A stretch of 64,000 nucleotides of DNA from Euglena gracilis (Eukaryota; Euglenida; Euglenophyceae; Euglenales), in assembly GCA_039621445.1 (NCBI GenBank), contig CP154954.1, forward strand, positions 1,178,001 to 1,242,000, in the 5' to 3' direction. Shown in pieces: positions 1-12,031 of the stretch; position 1 is the stretch's first letter, and each line of letters opens with the position of its first letter. Both the position numbers and the translations under genes were made by a program. Below the pieces are notes generated by a model that was given only the letters and a program-made list of their open reading frames with translations, did no database searches and was not told the DNA's origin.

Positions 1-762
1 AGTGCGCCGAAAATGAACGGGACTAAGTAATTTGCCGAAGGTGTGAGAGAAATCGGTAGAAGAGCGTTCTGTGTTGAAGAGAAGGAATAGTGAAAATAGT
101 TCTGGATTAAACAGAAGTGAGAATGTCGGCTTAAGTAACGAAAACATTGGTGAAAATCCTATGCTCCGAAAACCTAAGGTTTCCTTAGCCAGGTTCGTCC
201 TCTAAGGGTTAGTCAGGTCCTAAAATAAGGTTTAACAACGTAAATTGATGGATGACAGGTTAATATTCCTGTACCGAATGCTCACTTGTAAGGAGTGACG
301 AAAAAGGCTAGATCGGCCACGTGATGGTTTGTGGTTTAAGGGTTCAAGAGGTATCAAATATTAAAAAAAATATTTTGTCTTAAGGCCTGAATAGTATAAA
401 TACTACGGTATTGAAAGTGATTGATGTCATGTTTCCAAGAAAAACTTTTGTTTATGTATAGTGAGCTCGCCTGTACCGTAAACTGACACAGGTAGGTTAG
501 TAGAATATACTAAGGAGCGCGAGATAACTCTTTCTAAGGAACTCGGCAAAATGACTTCGTAACTTCGGAAGAAGAAGTACCTCTAATGAGGTGGCAGAAA
601 AGAGGTCCAAGCGACTGCTTACCAAAAGCACAGGTCTCCGCGAAGTTGAAAAACGATGTATGGGGGCCGAGGCCTGCTCAGTGCAGGAAGGTTAAAGAAA
701 TTGGTTAGCGTAAGCAAAGCTAGTGACTGAAGCCCCTGTGAACAGCGGCAATAACTATAATT

Positions 763-815
<53 letters not shown>

Positions 816-1303
816 TTAACGATTTGGACACTGTCTCAGAAAGAGACTCGGTGAAATAGAATTGACTGTGAAGATGCGGTCTACTTGCACTTGGACAGAA
901 AGACCCTATGAAGCTTTACTGTATCCTGAAATTGGTTTCGGGCTTTTTTTGCGCAGAATAGGTGGGAGGCTATGATCTTGTCTTTTGGGATACGGGGAGC
1001 CGAAAAATGAGATACCACTCTGAGAAAGCTAGAAATCTAATCTTAATCTTATGTACAATCATGATAATTGACAGTTTCAGGTGGGCAGTTTTACTGGGGC
1101 GGTAGCCTCCTAAAAAGTAACGGAGGCGTACAAAGGTTTTCTCAGGCTAGACGGAAATTAGTTGTGGAGTGTAAAGGCATAAGAAAGCTTGACTGTGAGA
1201 CTTATAAGTCAAACAGAGACTAAAGTCGGTCTTAGTGACCCGACGGTGCTGTATGGAAAGGCCGTCGTAAACAGATAAAAGTTACTCTAGGGATAACAGG
1301 CTG

Positions 1304-1363
<60 letters not shown>

Positions 1364-1380
1364 ACCTGGGGCGGTAGTAC

Positions 1381-1415
<35 letters not shown>

Positions 1416-1722
1416 TACGTGAGCTGGGTTCAGAACGTCGAGAGACAGTTCGGTCCATATCCGGTGTGAGCGTTAGAGTATTGAAAGGCGCTTTCCTTAG
1501 TACGAGAGGACCGGGAAGGACGCACCACTGATGTACCAGTTTTTGTGCCAACAGAATACGCTGGGTAGTCAAGTGCGGAGTGGATAACTGCTGAAAGCAT
1601 ATAAGTAGGAAGCCCACCTTAAGATAAGTACTCTTCATAGGTCACGGTAAGACGAACCGTTTGATAGGTATTAGGTGTACAATTGGTAACAATTTTAGCC
1701 GAGATATACTAACCGACCGAAA
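1..1722 (+). rRNA. rrn23: 23S rRNA, 3' part (cut by window start)
   Basis: This is the 3' portion of the plastid large-subunit rRNA; the 5' end lies before the window. It contains the conserved peptidyl-transferase and sarcin-ricin sections (the AGTACGAGAGGACC block near 1499-1512). It is essentially identical to 5921-7642 of the next operon, giving a repeat period of 5920 bp. The 3' end is set by similarity to the other copies and the fall in conservation near 1720, so it is approximate. Open frames inside it are not genes. Confidence 0.95.
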
Positions 1723-1808
1723 ATTTTTTCCTATATGAAAACAAAACATTTATTTTTACTTGTCACTTTTTTAAGATTTAAAAGTTTCTTGAATGAACTT
1801 TTATTTTA

Positions 1809-1920
1809 GGGTGCTCTTGTCTTTATGGATCCACTTAAAACATTTCGAACTTGCAAGTTAAACATAAAGGGTAAATAGATACTTGAAAGGTTACTTTCCG
1901 GGAAAAGATTTTAGTGCCCT
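1809..1920 (+). rRNA. rrn5: 5S rRNA, internal-operon variant
   Basis: A 112-nt 5S rRNA about 87 nt after 23S, starting GGGTGCTC and ending TAGTGCCC so that the ends pair. Its 3' half differs at about five positions from the 5S copy at 7729-7840. The same variant occurs in the reverse-strand operons at 40003-40114 and 45921-46032. Confidence 0.85.
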
Positions 1921-2667
1921 TATGGGAAGTTTAATTTATTTAATTGTCTCTTAGTGAGTTTATTTATTAATATTAACTCGATTTTCGAGTAATTTTTATG
2001 ACTGCCGTTACGTTAGTGTTTTATTGCATGGATAAATGTATTGTGGTATAATTAAACCAAGGAATTTGTCAAACCACGTTTCCTTTAAGTTTGAATTTTT
2101 TTTGGCCAAAACATGATGCTTCGGAAAAAATAAGACAATCTGTTTATAGAAATCAGTGAATTTCGTAATATTTTTCTTTTAAAATTTTAAACGATATGAA
2201 TAATATCCTCGAGTGTTTGGAAAATGACTATGTTTCTTCGCTAATATAAAAGATTAATCACAAAATTCAACAAGATAGGTTGAATCATAGTGAGAATATT
2301 AGGTAATCTTCTGATAAGAGTTTTATTTTGTTGTACATTATAGTTATTGCTACTTTGTATTTGGTTCTTTGTGTTATGTGTGTGCTTTTTAGTTGTAAAT
2401 CTTTTGCTAGTAAGAAGCGTGTCGTTCATTGTCGATTTGGACGAATATTTATAAAATGCTACAAGAGACCAAAATGTCTTTATACTTCTTATATTGCTGC
2501 TGAGTACCCTATATTTTGTGATATTGAAAAATATTAAGGTAAGGTTCCTAGACTTTCATACGTAAATGCTCATGCGCACAGTTTAGGTGTTATGCTTTTA
2601 CCCCTGATCTTGTGAATTCTTTTCATTCACAAGAAATAACTTAGCTTAATTCCTAGTGTAAATTTTT

Positions 2668-2851
2668 CCGTACTTTAACGTGTGGCTGGGACAATTTTTT
2701 TATTTTTAATTAAAATACCGTATAAATTTTAAAAAATAAAAAAATCAAAAGGAAAATTTTTTATTTTTCAAAGATCACTATTATCTTTTATTATTATAGA
2801 ATACCTTTGATAAGGGTAGGGTCGTGGATTGAATCCTTGTATTAGCCAAAT
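2668..2851 (+). pseudogene. Decayed copy of 16S 3' end plus tRNA-Ile(GAU)
   Basis: Around 2668-2700 the sequence resembles the last 30 nt of 16S rRNA (CGTAC, then GTGTGGCTGG, then ACAA), and 2797-2851 resembles the anticodon and T arms of trnI (TTGATAAGGGTA, then AGGTCG). The order 16S tail then trnI repeats that of the functional operon, so this is probably a degraded partial operon duplication in the leader. The acceptor and D arms no longer pair. Pseudo-tRNA-Ile in this position is known from Euglena gracilis. Confidence 0.6.
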
Positions 2852-2871
2852 ATTTCTTTTCTTTAAAATCC

Positions 2872-2927
2872 TAAGGCGTAGGTCTCCAAAACCTGATGTA
2901 GTAGGTTCGAATCCTACAAAGCGCGCT
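2872..2927 (+). pseudogene. tRNA-Trp(CCA) relic, 3' half only
   Basis: The anticodon arm (GGTCTCCAAAACC, anticodon CCA), an intact T arm (GTAGGTTCGAATCCTAC) and an acceptor 3' strand (AAGCGCGC) are well preserved. The 5' side has no matching acceptor strand or D arm, so it cannot make a full tRNA. The same relic occurs in every 16S leader here and again alone at 57816-57870. Confidence 0.75.
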
Positions 2928-2961
2928 TTTAGTGTACACATTATAGTAAATGTGCCCCTTG

Positions 2962-2974
2962 CTTGGTCACCAAG
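2962..2974 (+). repeat. Short inverted repeat in the 16S leader
   Basis: CTTGGTCACCAAG is a perfect 6-bp inverted repeat around one base, 37 nt before the 16S start. It may be a processing or pausing hairpin. It also forms the outer edge of the 103-bp direct repeats at 50777 and 57768. Confidence 0.4.
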
Positions 2975-3010
2975 AGGGTGAGAGGATTTGACCAACTTTG
3001 ATGTTTTGGA

Positions 3011-3750
3011 AATGACGAGTTTGATCCTTGCTCAGGGTGAACGCTGGCGGTATGCTTAACACATGCAAGTTGAACGAAATTACTAGCAATAGTAATTTAG
3101 TGGCGGACGGGTGAGTAATATGTAAGAATCTGCGCTTGGGCGAGGAATAACAGATGGAAACGTTTGCTAATGCCTCATAATTTACTAGATCTATGTGAGT
3201 AGCTAGTTAAAGAGAATTTCGCCTAGGCATGAGCTTGCATCTGATTAGCTTGTTGGTGAGGTAAAGGCTTACCAAGGCGACGATCAGTAGCTGATTTGAG
3301 AGGATGATCAGCCACACTGGGATTGAGAACGGAACAGACTTCTACGGAAGGCAGCAGTGAGGAATTTTCCGCAATGGGCGCAAGCCTGACGGAGCAATAC
3401 CGCGTGAAGGAAGACGGCCTTTGGGTTGTAAACTTCTTTTCTCAAAGAAGAAGAAATGACGGTATTTGAGGAATAAGCATCGGCTAATTCCGTGCCAGCA
3501 GCCGCGGTAATACGGGAGATGCGAGCGTTATCCGGAATTATTGGGCGTAAAGAGTTTGTAGGCGGTCAAGTGTGTTTAATGTTAAAAGTCAAAGCTTAAC
3601 TTTGGAAGGGCATTAAAAACTGCTAGACTTGAGTATGGTAGGGGTGAAGGGAATTTCCAGTGTAGCGGTGAAATGCGTAGAGATTGGAAAGAACACCAAT
3701 GGCGAAGGCACTTTTCTAGGCCAATACTGACGCTGAGAAACGAAAGCTGA

Positions 3751-3782
<32 letters not shown>

Positions 3783-3875
3783 TTGGCCGTAAACTATGGA
3801 TACTAAGTGGTGCTGAAAGTGCACTGCTGTAGTTAACACGTTAAGTATCCCGCCTGGGGAGTACGCTTGCACAAG

Positions 3876-3956
<81 letters not shown>

Positions 3957-4024
3957 AGGATTTGACAGGATCTAGGAGGAAGTTTGAAAGAACGCAGTAC
4001 CTTCGGGTATCTAGACACAGGTGG

Positions 4025-4089
<65 letters not shown>

Positions 4090-4345
4090 TTTTTTAATTA
4101 ACGCTTGTCATTTAGAAATACTGCTGGTTATTACCGGAGGAAGGTGAGGACGACGTCAAGTCATCATGCCCCTTATATCCTGGGCTACACACGTGCTACA
4201 ATGGTTAAGACAATAAGTTGCAATTTTGTGAAAATGAGCTAATCTTAAAACTTAGCCTAAGTTCGGATTGTAGGCTGAAACTCGCCTACATGAAGCCGGA
4301 ATCGCTAGTAATCGCCGGTCAGCTATACGGCGGTGAATACGTTCT

Positions 4346-4383
<38 letters not shown>

Positions 4384-4503
4384 GGCTGTGCCCGAAGTTA
4401 TTATCTTGCCTGAAAAGAGGGAAATACCTAAGGCCTGGCTGGTGACTGGGGTGAAGTCGTAACAAGGTAGCCGTACTGGAAGGTGTGGCTGGAACAACTC
4501 CCT
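3011..4503 (+). rRNA. rrn16: 16S rRNA
   Basis: Full small-subunit rRNA, about 1493 nt, starting at the GAGTTTGATCCTTGCTCAG region and ending at GGCTGGAACAACTCCC. It contains the 530 loop (GTGCCAGCAGCCGCGGTAA), the TAGATACCCTGGTAGTC block, GGAATTGACGGGGGCCCGC, CAACGAGCGCAACCC and TTGTACACACCGCCCGTC. The 3' tail lacks the usual CCTCC anti-Shine-Dalgarno string. It mirrors the copy at 37421-38912. Confidence 0.95.
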
Positions 4504-4588
4504 TTAGTTTTTTAACTAAAAAAATGTATAGATTGGAAACAATGAAAAATAAAAAAAATAAGTAGGGAAACCTCTTATTTTTCCAAGA

Positions 4589-4662
4589 GGGCTATTAGCT
4601 CAGTTGGTTAGAGCATACCCTTGATAAGGGTAAGGTCGCTAGTTCAAGTCTAGCATGGCCCT
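4589..4662 (+). tRNA. trnI-GAU: tRNA-Ile(GAU)
   Basis: A complete cloverleaf with acceptor GGGCTAT/ATGGCCC, D arm with GTTGGTTA, anticodon loop TTGATAA and T loop TTCAAGT. It is uninterrupted and sits in the 16S-23S spacer. The flanks CCAAGA and TCTTGG extend the acceptor stem and probably help processing. Confidence 0.97.
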
Positions 4663-4671
4663 CTTGGTTTT

Positions 4672-4744
4672 GGGGGTATAGCTCAGTTGGTAGAGCGCTG
4701 CCTTTGCAAGGCAGATGTCAGCGGTTCGAGTCCGCTTATCTCCA
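4672..4744 (+). tRNA. trnA-UGC: tRNA-Ala(UGC)
   Basis: A complete cloverleaf with acceptor GGGGGTA pairing TATCTCC (with G-U pairs), anticodon loop TTTGCAA, T loop TTCGAGT and discriminator A. It lies 9 nt after trnI and just before 23S, the normal plastid order. No intron. Confidence 0.97.
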
Positions 4745-4752
4745 AAAAGGTT

Positions 4753-6682
4753 TTGATGTAGGTTCAAATGAACAAGGGCTTATGCGGGATTGCTTGGCAT
4801 TTAGAGTCGAAGAAGGGCGTAGAAATTAACGATATGCTTTAGGGAGCTAAAGACGAGCTTTAATCTAAAGATTCCCGAATGGGGCAACCTATTACTTTAA
4901 CATTACAATGAAATGGTATACAAATAATGTAGAGAACTTGGTGAACTGAAACATCTTAGTAGCCGAAGGAAAAGAAAGCAAAAGCGATTTTCTTATTAGT
5001 GGCGAGCTAACGGAAATCAGCCTAAACCTTTATGGGTGTTGTGGGTATATTATAATTACTGAAAAAGATAGAGAATTTGTTGAAAACAAAATCAAAGAGG
5101 GTTTTAAATCCCGTATTTGTTTTTAAAAAGTAATTTTTGATTTTCCCGAGTAGCATAGAGCACGTGGAATTCTGTGTGAATCAGCGAGGACCATCTCGTA
5201 AGGCTAAATACTCCTAAATGACCGATAGTGTACGAGTACCGTGAGGGAAAGCTGAAATAGAACACTGAGAAGTGAGTGAAAAAGAATATGAAAGCATAAG
5301 TTTACAAGCAGTAGGAGATCTATTTAAAGATTGACTGTGTGCCTGTTGAAGAATGAGCCGGCGACTTATAGGTGATGGCAAGGTTAAGGTTTTTCCGGAG
5401 CCATAGTGAAATCGAGCTTAAATAAAGCGAAAAACTTTCTTCTTGAAAGTTTATGTCATTGCTTATAGACCCGAACCCAGGTGATCTAATCATGGTCAGG
5501 TTGAAGTTTTGGTAAAACAGAATGGAGGACCGAACCCACCAATGTTGAAAAATTGGGGGATGAACTGTGATTAGGGGAGAAATTCCAATCGAACTTGGAG
5601 CTAGCTGGATCTCTTCGAAATGCGTTGAGGCGCAGCGTTTAATTATGGTAAACATTAGGGGTAAAGCACTGTTTCGATGCGGGCTATGAAAATGGTACCA
5701 AGTTGTGGCAAACTCTGAATACTAAGTTATATTTCAATTAATCAGTGAGACAGTGGGGGATAAGCTTCATTGTCAAGAGGGAAACAGCCCAGATCACTAC
5801 TTAAGGCCCCTAAATAATTACTAAGTGGTAAAGGATGTACTATTACATAGACAACCAGGAGGTTGGCTTAGAAGCAGCCATTCCTTTAAAAAGTGCGTAA
5901 TAGCTTACTGGTCAAGTGATAGTGCGCCGAAAATGAACGGGACTAAGTAATTTGCCGAAGGTGTGAGAGAAATCGGTAGAAGAGCGTTCTGTGTTGAAGA
6001 GAAGGAATAGTGAAAATAGTTCTGGATTAAACAGAAGTGAGAATGTCGGCTTAAGTAACGAAAACATTGGTGAAAATCCTATGCTCCGAAAACCTAAGGT
6101 TTCCTTAGCCAGGTTCGTCCTCTAAGGGTTAGTCAGGTCCTAAAATAAGGTTTAACAACGTAAATTGATGGATGACAGGTTAATATTCCTGTACCGAATG
6201 CTCACTTGTAAGGAGTGACGAAAAAGGCTAGATCGGCCACGTGATGGTTTGTGGTTTAAGGGTTCAAGAGGTATCAAATATTAAAAAAAATATTTTGTCT
6301 TAAGGCCTGAATAGTATAAATACTACGGTATTGAAAGTGATTGATGTCATGTTTCCAAGAAAAACTTTTGTTTATGTATAGTGAGCTCGCCTGTACCGTA
6401 AACTGACACAGGTAGGTTAGTAGAATATACTAAGGAGCGCGAGATAACTCTTTCTAAGGAACTCGGCAAAATGACTTCGTAACTTCGGAAGAAGAAGTAC
6501 CTCTAATGAGGTGGCAGAAAAGAGGTCCAAGCGACTGCTTACCAAAAGCACAGGTCTCCGCGAAGTTGAAAAACGATGTATGGGGGCCGAGGCCTGCTCA
6601 GTGCAGGAAGGTTAAAGAAATTGGTTAGCGTAAGCAAAGCTAGTGACTGAAGCCCCTGTGAACAGCGGCAATAACTATAATT

Positions 6683-6735
<53 letters not shown>

Positions 6736-7223
6736 TTAACGATTTGGACACTGTCTCAGAAAGAGACTCGGTGAAATAGAATTGACTGTGAAGATGCGGT
6801 CTACTTGCACTTGGACAGAAAGACCCTATGAAGCTTTACTGTATCCTGAAATTGGTTTCGGGCTTTTTTTGCGCAGAATAGGTGGGAGGCTATGATCTTG
6901 TCTTTTGGGATACGGGGAGCCGAAAAATGAGATACCACTCTGAGAAAGCTAGAAATCTAATCTTAATCTTATGTACAATCATGATAATTGACAGTTTCAG
7001 GTGGGCAGTTTTACTGGGGCGGTAGCCTCCTAAAAAGTAACGGAGGCGTACAAAGGTTTTCTCAGGCTAGACGGAAATTAGTTGTGGAGTGTAAAGGCAT
7101 AAGAAAGCTTGACTGTGAGACTTATAAGTCAAACAGAGACTAAAGTCGGTCTTAGTGACCCGACGGTGCTGTATGGAAAGGCCGTCGTAAACAGATAAAA
7201 GTTACTCTAGGGATAACAGGCTG

Positions 7224-7283
<60 letters not shown>

Positions 7284-7300
7284 ACCTGGGGCGGTAGTAC

Positions 7301-7335
<35 letters not shown>

Positions 7336-7642
7336 TACGTGAGCTGGGTTCAGAACGTCGAGAGACAGTTCGGTCCATATCCGGTGTGAGCGTTAGAGTA
7401 TTGAAAGGCGCTTTCCTTAGTACGAGAGGACCGGGAAGGACGCACCACTGATGTACCAGTTTTTGTGCCAACAGAATACGCTGGGTAGTCAAGTGCGGAG
7501 TGGATAACTGCTGAAAGCATATAAGTAGGAAGCCCACCTTAAGATAAGTACTCTTCATAGGTCACGGTAAGACGAACCGTTTGATAGGTATTAGGTGTAC
7601 AATTGGTAACAATTTTAGCCGAGATATACTAACCGACCGAAA
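4753..7642 (+). rRNA. rrn23: 23S rRNA
   Basis: Complete large-subunit rRNA of about 2.89 kb. It begins after trnA with the GGCTTATGCGGGATTGCTTGGCATTT-like region and ends near CTAACCGACC. The peptidyl-transferase loop and sarcin-ricin loop are intact, and no intron is apparent. No separate 4.5S gene is visible, as expected for euglenids. The ends are approximate. Confidence 0.94.
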
Positions 7643-7728
7643 ATTTTTTCCTATATGAAAACAAAACATTTATTTTTACTTGTCACTTTTTTAAGATTTA
7701 AAAGTTTCTTGAATGAACTTTTATTTTA

Positions 7729-7840
7729 GGGTGCTCTTGTCTTTATGGATCCACTTAAAACATTTCGAACTTGCAAGTTAAACATAAAGGGTAAATGGAT
7801 ACTTGGAAGGTTGCTTTCTGGGAAAAGCTTTTAGTGCCCT
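7729..7840 (+). rRNA. rrn5: 5S rRNA, terminal-operon variant
   Basis: A 112-nt 5S rRNA with the same first half as 1809-1920 but about five substitutions in the second half. The same variant is at 34084-34195 (-), next to the reversed rpoB. It therefore marks the operon end that faces rpoB. Confidence 0.85.
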
Positions 7841-8482
7841 TATCGCGAGTTTATTTATTAATATTGAGTATGTTTTTGATTGATTTTTATGAATTTTGTC
7901 GATTTCTTTGTTAAAGTAGTTAAAATCTTTAAAGTTTTGATAAAAAATTTTTCTCTCAACAAGTTAAATAATAAAAAAACATCATGTTTGAACTTTTTGT
8001 AAAGAAATTTTTAAGACAATCTTTGAATAAAGAAAAAGTGACTCTTAAAAATTTGAACTCTAATACTTTTTTGGTTATGATTTTTTGTCAATTTAATAAT
8101 TATTTATACTATTGCTTAAAATTTTTTCTAATATTGAGCTAGTTTAAACTTTGTTATTTTACTATAATACCATAAATTTGCCAAACTTTCCTATTACAAG
8201 AATTGAAGATTGTTATTTTTTCAAGTTAGGACAAAAATTGTACGTCAATTTTGTTAAAAATACTTTAATTTTTTATGGTTTATTTTCTCTATTGTATGTG
8301 TAACACTTGACCTATTTATATTAGTAAAAATGGTTCTAATTTTAGTTGAAAGTATTGGTGGAAATTTTTTTGGCAAACAATAATTTTTAGTCATAAATTC
8401 TTGTCAAATTTTTAACACATAAGTAATTAAAATCATATTTTTTTTCAACTTTTGAAAAATAAAGGGATAAAAATTTATAGTT
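7841..8482 (+). other. AT-rich spacer that degrades into the G run
   Basis: No gene seen. 7841-8345 matches the reverse complement of the right arm (about 33580-34083). 8346-8482 does not match it cleanly, although the stretch near 8436-8482 loosely resembles 11431-11470. This is what a noisy read end would look like just before the G run. Confidence 0.6.
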
Positions 8483-10959
<2,477 letters not shown>

Positions 10960-11160
10960 TTATTTTACGAATACCATAAATTTGCCAAACTTCCTATTAC
11001 AAGAATTGAAGATGTTATTTTTCAAGTTAGGACAAAAATGTACGTCAATTTAAAAAATACTTTAATTTTTTTATGGTTTATTTTTTTTATTGTATGTGTA
11101 AACTTGACCTATTATATTAGTAAAAATGGCTCTAATTTATCAAATTTCCATCTAATCAAC
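10960..11160 (+). repeat. Second, noisier copy of 8152-8345
   Basis: Starting exactly at the end of the G run, this repeats the sequence at about 8152-8345, with many one-base length differences in homopolymers. After about 11130 it continues into sequence that the right arm shows as directly contiguous (33541-33600). The two copies probably represent one genomic locus. Confidence 0.75.
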
Positions 11161-12031
11161 TAAATATAGAATTAGAGCATCGTTTTCGTTATAAATTTCA
11201 ATATAATATTTAATGAAAAAATTTTTTTAATAAAAGCCAAATTTTTATTAAATGGTAAGAACAAGTAATTTTTTTACAAAAAATATAAATTATTAAATTT
11301 TTAGAAAACTCCTATTATATGAAAAAAACAAGACAATAATTTTTTAGTATCAAATTTAATAAAGAGGCAAATTTTTCAATTTTTAAAGTTTTGAGTTAAT
11401 AAAAACAATTTGTTCATATAATACCATTTTAATTTTTTCAACTTTTTTGAAAAACTAATAGTTTTATGTAGTGTAATATCAAAATTTATGTTATAAAAAA
11501 ACTATTATTTAACAAGAGTTCGTTTATTTTTTTCGAAAATTTATTTATTTAACTCAGCATCTAATTTGTCTTTAATAATGGAGAGTAATGAAACTAAAAG
11601 AGAAGTAAGCATTAACAGGTTGGTTGCAAACTTCCGTAAGAAAGCCTTTGAAAATAAAGGATTAAAAAAGCTCGTTCTTGGTTAATTAATTTTGGCCATG
11701 AAAATAATGCGAAAAATAGTACTTCTGCAAAATTGTATAAACATCGAAGTAATTGTTTTAAAACATTATTTTTTTAAGGGAACTTTTTGTTTTATTAAAT
11801 ATTAAGGTTAGTTAATTTATATGCATTTAAAATTAATTTTAAAAAATCCATTATACTATTAATGTCAAATCAAAGAAACAGACTGTTTGAACTTTGTGAG
11901 AAATGGTAAATGGTTGTAGAGTACGCTCTAATTTATTAGATTTGTGAATTAATTCTTAACTTTGGTTTTATTTATTACAAATAAATAAATAATTTTTTTT
12001 GGTATGTTTATGTTAGATAAAAATTTTACTG
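11161..12031 (+). other. Spacer upstream of rpoB
   Basis: AT-rich spacer. Apart from the possible small broken gene at 11578-11778 I recognise nothing. It is mirrored at about 32688-33560. Confidence 0.5.
11578..11778 (+). pseudogene. Possible small broken gene of unknown product
   Basis: An ATG frame of 35 codons (11578-11685) is basic and protein-like (NRLVANFRKKAFENKGLKK). After it closes, another frame from about 11683 to 11778 is also protein-like (FGHENNAKN, YKHRSNCFK). This could be one small basic protein, such as a ribosomal protein, split by a frameshift or a tiny intron, or two chance frames. The mirrored copy (about 32943-33142) is the same, so it is not an arm-specific error. 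I cannot name it. Confidence 0.25.

Larger units (their letters stand above)
1921..3010 (+). other. 16S rRNA leader / inter-operon spacer
   Basis: About 1.09 kb of AT-rich DNA between the 5S gene of one operon and the 16S gene of the next. Only relics are recognisable: a decayed 16S 3' end near 2668-2700, a tRNA-Ile relic near 2797-2851, a tRNA-Trp relic at 2872-2927, and a short inverted repeat at 2962-2974. I see no protein gene. The rRNA promoter must lie here, but I cannot place it with confidence. Confidence 0.7.

Noticed and set aside
2872-2927. Functional tRNA-Trp gene
   Set aside because: Only the anticodon arm, T arm and 3' acceptor strand exist; no 5' partner is found in any of the copies.
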